A DNA stretch of 64,000 nucleotides from Vespula vulgaris (GCF_905475345.1 NC_066586.1:8290400-8354399), one strand, 5' to 3'; shown: positions 1 through 13,984, counted from the first letter of the stretch. Notes: generated from the sequence alone by a model not told the origin. A program made the numbers and translations.

Positions 1-400
1 CCAGGGGCGTGTCAATGTGATAGTGGAATGTTGAAGGACCCTGAAGGCACGTTTCGTTAAGACGGTCACGTGCTATTATTACTGTTGTTTCTATCTCTCT
101 AATTTCGTTTCTATTTATTCTGGAGCAAAAGGAAGCAACCATGATGGTCGTTGAATTCGAAATAGTTGACCTAATATTTATCGAAGGATTCGTCATATCG
201 AAATTTTGCTATTATGTACTTTAATGTTCCTACGCGTTAAATGAAAATTATAATTTATATATATATATATATATCTTTTTCTTGATATATCGTTCTTGAA
301 GTGCGTTGTCCAAATTTTGCGAACGTGTTCTATTAACGCTAAAGAAAGAATAAGTTTGTATAAACCTAGGTCCGGAATCGTTTCTTATCCAAGTTACAGT
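1..400. other. Intergenic or intronic flank, no gene recognised
   Basis: No coding similarity is visible on either strand. A short (TA)n run lies near 257-275. The last part may contain the decayed left end of the transposon that follows, but I could not define a terminal repeat. Confidence 0.5.
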
Positions 401-471
401 GCATGTTGGTATTCGTAAATCATTATGATCATTGAAATAGTTCGTTATACAGTGTATACAAGAGAGTTTGT

Positions 472-1640
472 GTGTTTGTACAGCTTAGTATTACAAAGAC
501 CATGTATCTTCTGTACTCAAACGCCGAGATGAGAGACATCTATTTCATGCATGAACTAGCAAATGGAAATAGCCGCATATGTGTAGCGCAGCGTCTTTAT
601 CGAGAATCTTATCCAGACCGACGATGTCCAAGAAAGTATACGTTTGTGGTTATTTATTAGCGCTTTGGAGAGACAGGATGCTTTCAGCCTCGCATCGTTG
701 ATAGGGGCCGTGAAAGGTATGTTCGAACAGCCCAGGTTAAAGAGCAGGTGTTTGGCAGGATCTCGGAAGAAGTGGGAAGGTCTATATGACGGATAATCGG
801 TGATATTGCTGTCTCACATAAGAGTTTGTGGAGAGTTTCACGGGAATAGCTTCTCTCTGTCCATATCATGTGCAACGGGTGCAGGCGTTTTCACCAGCTG
901 ACTACATACCCTCCACGAGTCATGTTTCGTGGCCGATATTTGCAACGATGCATTATAGACCTCATTTTCAGCAGCTCTATCTGCTTTTCGCAGAGATTAG
1001 GGAAAGTTCACGCGTGATGCCGTAGTGAATTATCAACGTTTGTAATAATATTCATAAACGGAGAGATACAAATCCACATGCTATTTCACAGTCACGGGAT
1101 CGGGAGTAGTTTTCGTGGAACGTCTGGACTGGCATCGTTGGCGAATATCTAATTGGACCGTGGTTTCTGCCGCGTAGGCTGAGTTGTGCCAATTATAGGC
1201 AATTTCTAGAAAACACGTAACCTACGTTACCAGACGATGTTCTATTACAGACGCGTCGTCAAATGCGGTTCGTGCATGATGGGTCTTCCGTTCATTTTAG
1301 TCACACTACCATGGACTATCTTGATCAACGGTACTTTGGTCGTTGGATTGGTAGAAGAAGATCCATTGCTTCGCCTGCACGTTTTCCGGACCTCAATCCC
1401 CTACATTTTTTTTTTTCTTTGGGCATACCTCAAACAACTTGTTTATGCCACACTGGTCCCTAACGTAGACATTCTACGTGACCGTATTCTGTATGGATGT
1501 CATCGCATTTGGAATACTGTCGAGATTCCTGTTCGGCAGAACATGAGGCGACGTATTGATGCTGAAGCAGGCCATTTCCAACATTTGTTGCGGTCAACAG
1601 ATATGACGAGTGAAGGACTTTAATACAGATATGAAACGTT
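472..1640 (+). mobile_element. Decayed Tc1/mariner-superfamily transposase (insect DUF4817-type)
   Basis: The reading is broken over several frames but keeps the colinear order of a family very common in ant genomes. An N-terminal helix-turn-helix block with a Tyr-Ser-Asn-Ala-Glu-Met start, then Phe-Met-His and Tyr-Pro-Asp-Arg-Arg, is at about 500-640. A frameshifted segment resembling the VSHxSVWRVL linker follows at about 800-840, then a block reading RVQAFSPADY near 877-906. The DDE core reads MRFVHDGSSVHFS at about 1263-1300, then GRWIGRR and FPDLNPLHFFF near 1342-1420, and ends with a typical VYATLVPNVD tail. The first catalytic Asp block (usually TDEA) has become a sequence without Asp, while the second Asp and the PDLNPL block remain. 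There are multiple frameshifts and stops, so this is a fossil. The Pfam name is from memory and the exact subfamily is uncertain. Confidence 0.85.
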
Positions 1641-1775
1641 TCTGAATCTGGTTTAGCCTTCAAGCGTTTTTGAATCGTTCTGGTTTATATTGAAATTATT
1701 TCTTCCACAGAGTTACATAGTAAAATAGACTCTTAAAATTTAACCAAATATTTTAGAAATATTCTAGATACAGGT

Positions 1776-4700
1776 TGTAAAAATACTGGTGCATTCAAAC
1801 GTTGGGTTATGATGAAGGAGATCATTATATTTATATCGAAGATAAGAACCACTACTCTATTTAACAGTTTTCATAACTATCAAATAGGACATGAGTAATT
1901 CAATCGATATTACAAATTCGGATATAATTCTATTCTGACGTATACTCGTATGTTCATTATTTAATTGATATTGTAAATGAAACTCCAAGATTTTCTAGGA
2001 CTTACTTTGCAGGATAATATCATCATGACAATAGCTGATAATGACTTGTTCATGCTGTAAGTATTTTTCTGAAGTTGAAAATAATTTCTCAAACATTTTC
2101 CTTAGTATTGATATAATCTCTTTCGTATTTTTAAGGGATCATGTCCATCTAGAAATTTTGTTTTCGTATTTTTCAAAAATTTCCAATTTTAAGAATATAT
2201 CTCGAAAATTTCAAATCGATATTTCTAAAAATATGTGTAAAACAAAGTTATAGAATTCGATCATCTATGATCTTATCAATATAATAGCTCAATAGGTAAA
2301 TGTTTCGAATACTTTTTGTAAAATATTATTGTTTCGAAGTGTTGAAATAAAAAAAGATATCGGACGGGAATAATTGAGAACAAATAGAGGGACCAATTGA
2401 AGGATTACTGAGAGTGGATGCTCTATATGGTCTCGATGAAGGTAAAGTTAAAAAATTTTTACTTAACGATAATAGAACTGTAGGTAAAGTTAAAAATTTT
2501 TCACATAACGATAATAGAACCGTAGAAGCTTCAAATGAATTTTTCTAAAAGTATTGTTTTTGAAGCTGGTGCATATCATATCTGAAAAACTATCCGATAG
2601 ATTGTTTTTAAATTTAAAGATCGTTGAGGATTTTATATTTTTTTTTAAATCGATCTTCATTTTTTAAAAATAACATAAAAACGACAACTTTTTCGTACGT
2701 GTGACTCGTGAATTTGTTGTGAACCTGACTAAATCATTTGGTTTTTTGATTTTAGATGGACCGTTTCAATTGGAGAGTGTCTACCGTCGAAGATCTCGAA
2801 AAATATTTATCAACTGATGATGGCCATGTTATTTTTATACGGTTCGATTAGATACTCGATATTGGTCGATATTTTTTGATGAGTTGTTTCTAATGTTTTC
2901 AATACATATATTTTTGAGTAAAAAAAAAAAAAATCATTTTATTTCCGTCCATCGTTTTTGAGAAAAAAGATTTCGAATTTCGAGTAGGTAGTTATTTAAC
3001 GGAAATACTTGTGTCCAATTTGACGTTCACTATTATTTACTTAATTAAATAACATCGTTAATTAATTAAATAGTGTTATAATTCCTATCTTATATTAGAA
3101 TCCTTTTGAAGTACTCTTTTCTTTCCTAAGGCATATTTTTACATCCTCTTTCTCTCATACACACACATACACTGTGTGTGGAAGGGGAATTTACTTTTTT
3201 ATAAATATGTTCTAATTTAATTAAAATCATGATTATAATTTGGAAATAGATTATATATCATATAATATTAATATATTAAATTTATCAGATGCTATAATAA
3301 TAATAAATATTTTCTAATAAATGTATTATATATGTATTAGATATATTTTATATAATTTATCTACATCTATTTTTTTCTTATAAGTATATAAATGCTTCAA
3401 AATTGATAAAGATAATACAGATTTCATATCGATGGATGATTCAACATCATTGATTCGATAATCGAAATTAACAAACAATTTTCTTTTTTTCTTTTTTCAG
3501 CAATTTGTTTATTTTACGTGTAATAGAAAAGATCGATGTTGAATATAATCGCAGACTATATTTGCAGAATTTCCGTCTAAGTTGTTTCCGCGTTATTTGT
3601 GGTGCCCGTTTACTACTTAATAATTAGTTACACTGGCAAAAAAGCCATGTCGATCATGATCGAAAGAGAAAGAGAGATCGACTTTCGATGAAGTAACTTC
3701 ACGAGTGGTCTCACTGCGCGTAAGAAAAATGATCTATCTATCTATCTGTAACCACTTGATCTGAAACGATCGAATAATCAACATAATACTCGTTGCTACG
3801 GCGAACGATTTAAAGAGCTCGAACGGACCAGAAATGATCGATCACTTTTATCGGTCGATCATTAAGAGATTCCGGAGAGACGTTGACCACGAGATTTATA
3901 GATTTATCTGACTTTGTAGTTAATACATTGTAATATTTTTAAGACGATAGGTTTGATGTCTCTTTTTAACATACAAACGTTATCCTTCGTTACTCCTAAC
4001 GTTCTTTATATAACTTTCATTTTATATTTTCTCGAATATTTTCGTAGGAAGCCTAATATTTTTTGTCGAAGTTCCCTTGCCCTTTCTCGTTATTATGTTT
4101 CGATCCTTTTGTACAGCGTTCGCTCGAATTACGGTAAAAATCGAACTCAGCTGGTCACACGAGAGGTACTCGGAGGCAACCAACCGGTTTTAAATCCACG
4201 CTCCGATGACGCGAATTTACGATGTTCTTCGTCGACATGGTCCTTAAGAGACTCGACTCGAATGCCTACGCCAGACTCGCTGACTCGCCTCGATCTTGTC
4301 TTTTAAAAAAATATAGTTGGAGTTTGCTATATTTTACCACTCGCACTACTACCAGCTAACGTTCTCTCGCTATTCGATCGTTATCTGACGACGATTTCTC
4401 ATAGATTTTCAAAGTTGACGACAATCGATAACAAAATCATCTCGAAGTTATATCGATGAAAATCGAACAGCTGTTACGATCTTACGTTTATCGATCGTTC
4501 CTATTCGAAAGAAAAACAGAGTTTATCTCGTCCTTGATTTTTATTTCAAAAACTATTTATCACATTATTCCGAACAAGGAAATCGAAGGAAATTACTTAC
4601 ACCTTCGTTTATCGGAAAAGCAAACGATAAAAATTCATGAACATGGTCGATATATTCTCTACTATCGCTTCTAATGATACATCGATCGCTCGATTTATCG

Positions 4701-6500
4701 GCTTTATTTTCTCTGGATACTTGTTCGTATCGATTTGAGCAAGCTTCGATTCCGTAAGCAGTTCTCTCTTTTTGCAGAATCGTAGTGTCAAAGGGCAAAA
4801 AATATCCTGGAAGACGTTTGCAAATTTTCAATTCACAAATCATTTAATTCTCGCTTCTTCTCGGTTCATTCGTTCTGCATCTCATAAGAGGAAATCCATA
4901 GAAACGTGTATATAAATGTTTCTTAGGATGAATACGTGATAAATAGGGAAATCACAAGAAACATTGTAGACGGAAAATACGTTTCTTAAGATTTTCGATA
5001 AAAGAATACATAATGTACTCGATCGCGTTCAGAATAACTATATTCATATTTTATCGGTTATGGCATGTAATTACGTTAGCGGAAACTTCGTATTCTAATG
5101 TTCCTCTTCTTGCTATCAGTTTCGTGCCAAGCTCGTTAAGTTTAAACAGGTTAACTCATCAGATAAACATTATTATTGTGATTTCGATGATGCATGTAGT
5201 AGTGTAACGTAAGAAACTGTCGGTTTTAACCTTCATTCATGCATGAATTTATACATTCATTGAACGTATATATCGATGTCGCTAAAAGAAGGCGACTCGC
5301 CTTGACTCTGAGGTTTCTAATCTTGCTTCGGCAGTATTATTGTGTTCGTTGCGAATATTAGTACGTTTACGATTCCCTGATTTTTTCTTTTTTTCTTTTT
5401 TTTAACATTATCGTTGTTATGCAATCGAACGTTTTTGTTTCAATTTTGTATTTCTTTTTTTTTTTTTTTAATTATTACAATTAACACTATACGCTATTAA
5501 ACGTTATACTAATTTAAACGTTTTTCTTTAATTGTTCTAATCTGAATACGTTTTTATAAAAAGAAAAAAGAGAGAAATTAGAAATTCGTTCGACTTTTAC
5601 GTACGATTTACGATTAGATCGATTTTTCTGCATGAATATAGTTAGTAAGACGATACGTGAACCGATTCGTAATAATTTTCTAAGATATGCAATTACGAAA
5701 GAGTCTCGACATCAATTGCATTGGTTTGAAAGGAAATGAGAAGAACGCGTCATCAGTTTGAAATCACATCGCGTTCCAAGAAGAGCTTATTGTACGCTTA
5801 TGATTAACGGCATAACGAGTTAGAATTCATTGCTACTTTGTACATGCTCAATGGCATTTTTATTCTTTTTTTCTTTCTTTTTTTTTTTTATCGCGTCTCG
5901 CGATTAGAATGTCGACTTACATAACCCCGCAAATCTCAACGTTACGTGATAACAACGTAATAACACGTGTAATCACAGCGACGCTTTTGAGTTCTCGGGA
6001 AAAAGTTCGCGTGGAGAGTAAAACAAAGTGCAACTGTATCTCTTTGTCTCTATTTCTTGCTCCCTCTTTTTTTTTATGCCTCCGTTACGTTTTCGTCGTT
6101 ACGCCGAGATAAGCGTGCTGATTCATCAGCAATAGCAATTGCTTGGCGCCGGCTTTCGTCTCGTGGTTTTTCCGTAACGAGAAAAGACGTAAGAGCTCGA
6201 AAGAACGTGCAAGTGCTAATTCGATCTTCCTTGAGACTTCGTTAAGTCTTGCTTACGTGAAGTATCTTCGAGAACTTCACGTTTCCTTAGAACTTCACGG
6301 TGTGGCATGCATTTTTATACGTATTTTTATTTTTCACGAGAAGGACTTTATTTTTCGATAGAAATGTTGTTACAACATTGTTCCATGTAAAATAATTAAC
6401 GTCGGTAAAATAATGTACAATGCATTCCTTATGATTTATTTTTAATAAGAAGTTTAGATAAATGAATGATCGAGAGAAATGTAATAAAAAGGAAAACAGA
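1776..6500. other. Non-coding AT-rich stretch
   Basis: No conserved protein can be recognised. The stretch holds a 42-bp tandem duplication near 2440, poly-A/T runs and TA-rich tracts at 3200-3400. Short open frames (for example 3953-4306 and 5909-6361) show no family resemblance and have low-complexity surroundings. Confidence 0.5.
2440..2525. repeat. 42-bp direct tandem duplication
   Basis: Two adjacent copies start with AGGTAAAGTTAAAAA and continue to AACGATAATAGAAC. They begin at 2440 and 2482 and differ at only a few bases, which suggests a fairly recent slippage or duplication event. Confidence 0.85.
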
Positions 6501-6543
6501 AAATAAGGATATACATATATATATATATTTGTGTGTGTATTTG

Positions 6544-6807
6544 TACTTTTAATTTCAGCAAATTAAGTACTCAAAGTAATGAAAATTTCGATATCATTAG
6601 ATACAACAAACGTTTCGTATTCATAGAATAATTTATAATACTATATATATATAATACTATATATATAAAAGACATATATATGTATATATGTACATATATG
6701 TATTTATACTTTTAACTTCAGCAAATTAGATATCCAAATAATGAAAATTTCAATAGCATTCGACACAACAAACATTTCGTATCGATCGAATAATTTATAA
6801 TATATAT

Positions 6808-6838
<31 letters not shown>

Positions 6839-6950
6839 GCATATATATGTATTTGTACGTTTAACTTCAGCAAATTAAATATTCAAAGTAATGAAAATTT
6901 CAATATCATTAGATACAACAAACGTTTCGTATTTATCGAGTAATTTATAA

Positions 6951-6996
<46 letters not shown>

Positions 6997-7013
6997 CTGT
7001 ATATATAAAATAC

Positions 7014-7045
<32 letters not shown>

Positions 7046-7301
7046 GTACATATATGTATTTATACTTTTAACTTCAGCAAATTAGATATTCAAAGTAATG
7101 AAAATTTCAATATCATTCGACACAACAAACATTTCGTATCGATCGAATAATTTATAATATATATTATATACATATATATATATATATGCATATATATGTA
7201 TTTGTACGTTTAACTTCAGCAAATTAAATATTCAAAGTAATGAAAATTTCAATATCATTCGACACAACAAACATTTCGTATCGATCGAATAATTTATAAT
7301 A
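6544..7301. repeat. Five-copy tandem repeat with dimeric higher-order structure
   Basis: A core of about 95 bp is repeated five times, starting at about 6544, 6707, 6856, 7063 and 7205. It carries CTTCAGCAAATTA, TAATGAAAATTTC, ACAACAAAC and TTTCGTAT blocks and ends AATAATTTATAAT. The cores are separated by (TA)n tracts of different lengths. Copies 2 and 4 share TATACTTTTAACTT, while copies 3 and 5 share TGTACGTTTAACTT. The array therefore looks like a repeated two-unit block of about 350 bp plus one extra unit. Confidence 0.9.
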
Positions 7302-8365
7302 CTCGATTCACCTTGTCTAATTTCAAACGGTAATAGCAAAAATAAATCGAATCAAGTCAAGTTAACCGAACAAAACTATTTCTATTCGTTACGAAATCGA
7401 ACCCATTCCACGAGAACTTTAGTGGCAATGTTGATAACGGTGAAACGAGAAAGTGGAAAGACGTTAATGAGAGTTTTTCTTTGGCTTGTGAGAAGAGTCT
7501 CTTCTTTTACCGGTAATGCTGATGGGAATGGCGATGGGTATTGCTTTGCTAGTGGTGTGGGCGAGAACGGGTTAAGCGCTCGAGGACGGAAATACGCGTC
7601 GTTTTCGCGAGGTCACCGACCTCCAAAGACTGAAACTTTTTTCACGCTGACTAATGGCGAACGTCGTTTCCTTTCGATAGATACCACTACACCTCCGTCA
7701 GATAATTTCTGACTGAGACTGATCCATTAATTATGATCTTTACGAGCAGTTACGTTTCTTGTTTCCTTTTTTTTTCTTTTTTGTTTTTCGTATCCTTTTA
7801 TTTTATTCTTCTTTTTAATATTGTTCCGTCAGTCTTAGATACGGTCGTTTTTTAATTCTAATCTCTAAGATAGTTCCAGTGTTACATAGTCGATGATATT
7901 TCAAGAACACCTATCTGTACACGTAAATTTAAAAAAGAAAAATATAACTCGTAAAGTCCTCGAGGGATTTCGAAAGTGATGAATACTATCTATCACTTGA
8001 GGTGGTAGTATATCGATGAGAGTTAGCTTCGAGAAAAAAACGCTTTCGAAATTTTTGACGCGTTGTTTGCACTTGTTAAAAATAGTAGTATCGACAACGA
8101 GTTTTTCGCGTAACGAAAAAACACACGAAAGAAGAAACCTGTAACGTTCAGAGAATACTACCTTTATTTCTTTTATTGATACAAATCGCTTTTTCTCGTG
8201 ATAGAGTATCCTGAATTTGTTTGGATAATGTTTAATAGAATTTTCTTTTTTAGGATGTGATAAAGCTTTTCAATACGAATCGTATGAATCAATCCGAATG
8301 CTAAAAAAAAACCTGTTTTAATAAAAAGTGTGTTTGTCTCCATCATAGCGAAGAAGAAAATATTA

Positions 8366-8368
<3 letters not shown>

Positions 8369-8442
<74 letters not shown>
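8369..8442. repeat. (GA)37 microsatellite
   Basis: A perfect GA dinucleotide run. It creates artificial Arg-Glu or Ser-Leu open frames on the two strands. Confidence 0.98.
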
Positions 8443-8445
<3 letters not shown>

Positions 8446-8817
8446 CGGGGCTTTTTTTAAAAACAATTTGTGTTGTCGAGAAGGAATTGATTTTTTTTTT
8501 GTTCTTTTAACAGGAAATAAAATTTCCGTAGTACGAGAGAGACGTATTGATCCATTTTTTTTTTACCGAGATAATGATATGTACCGAAGGAAAAATAATA
8601 GATAGGGGAGCGTTAATTAATAAGAGAAAAATTTTTGGTTGCAGAGAGAAAGAGACAGAGAGAGCTAGAAAAAGAAAGCTATATCAAATATTTAACATTT
8701 TTTTATCTATCCATTTCGATGTTAAACATTTAATAGATTGAATGAACGCATTAAATAGAACGTGAGATACAATTAAAGATAAAGTTGAAATTTGAAATGA
8801 AGGAGAAAAAACAAAGA

Positions 8818-8840
8818 TACACACACACACACACACACAC

Positions 8841-8873
<33 letters not shown>
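8818..8873. repeat. Compound (AC)n-(GA)n microsatellite
   Basis: An AC run (to about 8841) passes directly into a GA run (about 8845-8873). Confidence 0.95.
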
Positions 8874-8877
<4 letters not shown>

Positions 8878-9222
8878 AAACGTTCAGTTTATCGTCGTAT
8901 AGATCAGGATGTCGTCTCGCAGTGGAATTCAGAGTGGAAAGCGATCGTTACCCGATCATTGGTCGATCGCTGGCATGTAGATCGAGCACTTGAACGGGAT
9001 TTCGAGTGTTTCGTGATCAATGCGAAAGGATCGCGTCCGCTCGTTCGTAGTCGATGACCTCTCTTCGGTGATTGCTCGCGCAATTGGCACATCAAGGTCG
9101 CTCTTTCGGCCATCCAAGGTTATCTTTCGAGTAGTAATTTTTTTTAACTCTTCTTGTCCATTCGAACAAGTTTACACCTGGCAACTTTGTATCTCGTCAC
9201 TCCCACACTTTCTCTCTTCCTT

Positions 9223-9253
<31 letters not shown>

Positions 9254-11591
9254 TTTTTTGGAGATGTTGCTTCTAACCCTTCATACGCGATTTCTTTTGA
9301 TTTTCTTTTCCTTTCGTTTTCTTTTCTTTTTTTTTTTTTTTTTGAATTAAAAACTTCTAACCAAGTCGGAAAGGGAAATCTCTTTTTTTTATGTCAATCG
9401 ATTATAGAATGAAAATTATTTATGGTATGCGAATTTTAATAATCTTGTAAGATAATTGAACGAATGATTCATAATTGTCTTTATTAATTTATTCCTTCGA
9501 GACGACGAAACACGAGCCTCGTGCGAGCAATTTAAATAAAATTCTTCATGTACGGGTTTCCCACGCTCATCTCATCTTTTTCATCCTCCGTATTTTCTTT
9601 TCGATGATGATCGATCGAAGAAAAGATCCGCTATGAGAAGATTTTCTTTCGATATTCTTTCACTTTCTTTTATTTTTAAGCACGTCGTAAACAAGCATAA
9701 ACGGACGATTCGATTGGCATGAATTATCATTCGTAATGAAATACGATCGGGATTTCTTCTTCATACTCGTTGGAAGTTTCGTCGATTCGATTCTTGAGCT
9801 ACTCCGTGGTTAGCTTCGCAAATATGACCTAACGACGATTAATATTCATGTATTTAAGTACATACACATATGCACACACATCTTAGAGATGAACGACATT
9901 CATGTTGAATCACTCGTACGATGACTCAGTTCTAACGATGACAGTTGAATTTTTCTACAGAGTGAGCGAGTGTCACGAGGTATGATTTAAAAATTTAATC
10001 TTTTTTTTCTTCTTTCTTTCATTCTTCCTCTTTTCCTTTCTTTTTTTATATTTAAATATTATTCGGAAGTTCTCTATTCCTTGACGATGCTATCAAGATG
10101 TTTCTATTTTTGTTTTGATTTAACAAAGATATATATTTTTCTGAGAAACTACTAACATTGAAAATAAGTCATCATTTTTCTCGTTAATATGCGATGATTC
10201 GTCTTAGTTTCGCGAATAGTTTAATAGAAGGAAGCACATGATGATATCGTGGTTTTGTTGACGTCGATAGTTTCGTCTTTGACATTTAACCGCTTGGGTG
10301 GGCTAGTAGAGATCGTTTCGTAGTCGTGAATAATTCTTACAATTATCTTTCTTTTTATTCTTGCATATATTTCGATTGATCGTATATTTAAGTGTACGTA
10401 TGGTGTGTAATAATAAAAGGACATCTTTGTTAAAGGAATGTTAAAATTTTCTTTGTACTTTATATAATATAATAACAAAAATTAATCGATTAACAATCTA
10501 CTAGGTTTAGCTATTTATAACTGTTTATTACAAGATAAAACATTTCACAACATTTTATTTCCTATTTTGACATTTATTGATCCTTTTAGCAATCAAAGCT
10601 GCTCACAAAGTACAAATTTTACGAGCATTGAGCAAAGATAAAAAAATTTGTCACCTGATTGGAGAGTACGAATCGAGTTGTGATCGTATACCAGTTCGTG
10701 AAGCAAGTAAAAAGAAAGGTGGAAAGAAGTCGGACGGCATTACACAACGAACGAGTGTTAGGAGGGCCCGTCAAGGAGAACGGCGTTCGATGATAACCTT
10801 CTTCTAAAGTTTTAATTATGCTGATAGAATGCATGCCTACTACTATTACTATTACCATTACTATCGTTTATGCAAACGTTACTATGTATGATCGATTTGT
10901 CACGGTTTTCTATACATATTATTCGATACAAAGTATTTATACGAACTCCTTTTCAACCGATTCCATTAACGAATAGTATCTCTCTAAAGATCCAAATACA
11001 TTTTCGAGTTATCTCATTTAAAGATCAGCAAATTTTCAATGTATCTAACGTGACATGCATGTTACGAGATATTTCGAACGAGCGGCTTTCTCTTTGCGAG
11101 TGTTACTTCGGTTATCAGTGTCATTAGTATGAATGAAAGCATAAGTAAAGAAATAAATAAATAAAAAAAAAAAAAGAAAGAAAAAAAGATGTCATTTGCT
11201 CCCGCTAAATAATTTTTCGTACCGATAGGCGGATGTTGAAACAAAAATTTGACGACACTTTTTCAAATAGAAACCTTTGGTTTGCTTCCAAACGCCATCA
11301 CGTGGCATCGTGGTCACCAATGAGGGCTTTTTGTTCCGTCACATTTTATATACATAGTAAACGGGAATTCTTAATGAGCCGTGCCAACGAAATTGATTGC
11401 TACACGAGGTTACCCACACGAGAAGCGATAAAACGAACGCGAATTCGTTTCTCATTTGATGGTGGTCTCGCGATTGGCTGATCTATAGGAGTTGATCCGA
11501 TCCAATTAATGATTCGGTTAATTAGCTTTCACGGCATTGAACGTTGTTCGAACGATTGCTCGGTTTTATCAATGAATCCTGTATCTTTCCT

Positions 11592-11598
<7 letters not shown>

Positions 11599-11655
<57 letters not shown>
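11599..11655. repeat. (CT)n microsatellite
   Basis: A near-perfect CT run of about 28 units. Confidence 0.97.
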
Positions 11656-11659
<4 letters not shown>

Positions 11660-12710
11660 CTTTTTCTGTCCTACACACATCACATATATATTACGTACAC
11701 GTTCGATTTTCAAAATACTGGCTTTCTTTCGCTTTGACACGAAACGAAAATCAATAATCGCTTGACACAATCGACCTTTCACCTTCTCCCTCTCATCATA
11801 AATTTAATATCGGTAATCTTCTCTACTCTTTAGTTAAAATTGATCGAAAGTGTCGGCAGCTTCCAAAAATTCCGAACGTTATCTTAATTTCCAAGAATTC
11901 GAGAACATGGTTTTGTACGCTTGGGAAGTACGTTTTGATCTTTTAAATTGATTTCGTGCATTAATGTGAACGTTCGTTGTTCGATTTATCTATCTAACTT
12001 TTAGTAAAATCGAAAAAGATTTTAAAAGGGGATAGATTTAAAAGGAAGGTGGATTTCGTTCTTTTTGTCGTTGAACGATTATCTATGATACAATGAGATT
12101 TCAACGAGTCCTCGTACGGTCGTCGTTAATCGAAAAAATTATTATATATCTAATAAAAAAAGAAAAGAAATTGGCCATCATTAAGACGCAAACTCTCGAA
12201 CAATATTTTTTTGATAGGACGGAACTCGTCTTCTTCTTCATGAGTAATAAACGCAAAACACGTTTCACTTTCGCAGTAATTAGTATCGATTTAACGTCGC
12301 TAATGATTTGTTTTCTCTTTCTCAGTTTCTCTCATTGTCCATATTATCTATCAATTATAGAGGAAAACAAAAAAAAGGTATTTTCTCTTGTAACGAAATA
12401 ATCTCAAACATATAAAAAAAGAAAAAAAAAACAAAAAAACAAAAAGAAATAAAAAATTGTATCGTCACATTTCATCGTCCTCGGACGTACAAAAAAACTC
12501 AAGGATTAACAAAATCACATGAATTTATACAATCTAATTACGTTTTATACGATTTCAATAAGGTATAATTAAATAAGAGATAATATAAAAATTGCGTGTT
12601 GGAAGTTCATCTAAAGAGATAACTACTCTATACAATGTAGCATTGTAATGGAATATCATATGTATGCATTGAAATGATTGCTCCTTTTTTTCTCCATTTT
12701 TTTTTCATAC

Positions 12711-12897
12711 TTTGATGAATATCGACAGTGATCGCCTTCTTCCGGCATACTCGAATCGCACGCAATGAGAGTCGATAGAAATCTCTCGAGGACTCTCTTC
12801 ATAGATCCTTTGTCCCGATTCTTCGTAACATTTCAAAGCACCCTTCTGGAAGCAGTGCCTCTTATCTCTTACCCATCGCTTATCGGATCGCATTACT
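12711..12897 (-). other. Weak candidate antisense exon, unidentified
   Basis: A minus-strand frame of 100 codons (12705-13007) contains a segment richer in GC than its surroundings. Read on the minus strand it has a pyrimidine-containing CTTGCCAG acceptor just before 12897 and a GTATGA donor just after 12711. The encoded segment is rich in Arg, Glu, Cys and Ser (for example CFQKGALKCYEESGQRI). I do not recognise the family. It may be a chance open frame in conserved non-coding DNA. Confidence 0.15.
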
Positions 12898-13266
12898 CTG
12901 GCAAGTGAAACACTAATTCGTTCTTTTCTTTTCCGAATCACGTTTAAAATTCTCATCTCGATTCCGGCGTTTAGTCTCTTATTAATAGGATAGTACAAAT
13001 ATAACATAACAACAACAACAATGATAATAATAACGATGAGAAATCGTAGGATTTGGCAAATCTCGAATTTTTACAAAACGGAAAAGTGAATGAGAAAGAA
13101 AGAGAATTATAGGTATATAAGTGTAACTTTTCTTATCGTTTCTTTAAAAGGAAAATTACGAGGAAACTTTTTTCGCAACGTATAATATATTTACATGTGT
13201 GTGTACATACTTCGTTGTTAAGAAGAAATACATAGAAGTAGAAGTATGAAGAGAAAAAAAGAGAAA

Positions 13267-13336
13267 GAAGAAGAAGAAGAGAGAAAGAGGAGGAGGAGTA
13301 GGAGTAGGAGGAGGAGGAGGAGGAGGAGGAGGAGGA
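13267..13336. repeat. (GAA)/(GGA) trinucleotide repeat
   Basis: Imperfect AAG then AGG triplets. On the minus strand these give an artificial poly-Leu frame. Confidence 0.95.
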
Positions 13337-13984
13337 CCGGTTCTTCGAGTTGATAAGAGGATGACGTGAGAAACTCGAATACGATACGACGTGGGGATGC
13401 GATTCTACCAGCGGATAAAGCGAGACGGGTAATCAACGGCGGGAAAAGGAAGGATAATCGTGATGAGCGTATACTTGAGAAAGAAGGAATGATCGTTTGT
13501 ATGCACCATCCCGTTCCTGGACCAGTTTTCGTAAACGCAGGTACCCCAAAACGATAGAGACCGAAGCCACCAAGTTAGGTGGAATACTTTAAAAGAAGGT
13601 ATCCACCTTCTCTCTTTAAAGGATCTTTCTACTAACGTATCATGGATTAATTTGTTTCTTCGTCCGTAAGTTCCATATAATTCTTCTTGTTTTCGAGATG
13701 CACGAATTTGAATTCGATTTCGAGATTTCGAATAACTTTGACCGGTCGTTCAGACAATCTTCTTTTTGTAGATATTCTCGTTGTTCCTCTATGTTTAAGG
13801 ATCTTCGGAGTAAAATGGGGGTAAATTGTAAGAAATAAAAGTACGATGAATTGTTGATACGAAGATTATTATTTAAAATGAAATTCGAACGGGTGTGAGT
13901 TAAATTAGAAAGAAAAGAAAAAGTAAAATGATTTTTAAAAATGAAATGAATTACAAATGAATGACTTTGTAAAGTTTCCACGAT

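Larger units (their letters stand above)
7302..13266. other. Non-coding stretch with several microsatellites
   Basis: No recognisable gene was found. Besides the separately listed repeats it contains an (ATTT)n run at about 9223-9257 and poly-pyrimidine tracts. Open frames such as 7422-7712, 10577-10807 and 11233-11481 are CpG-richer than their surroundings but match no family I know. They could be conserved non-coding DNA or chance. Confidence 0.45.

Noticed and set aside
6544..7301. CRISPR-like array
   Set aside because: The repeats are about 95 bp with TA-microsatellite spacers in a eukaryotic intron or intergenic context, with no cas genes. It is a tandem satellite.
8173..8605. Open frames of about 90 codons on both strands
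   Set aside because: They are created by the (GA)37 repeat, giving only Arg-Glu or Ser-Leu repeats.
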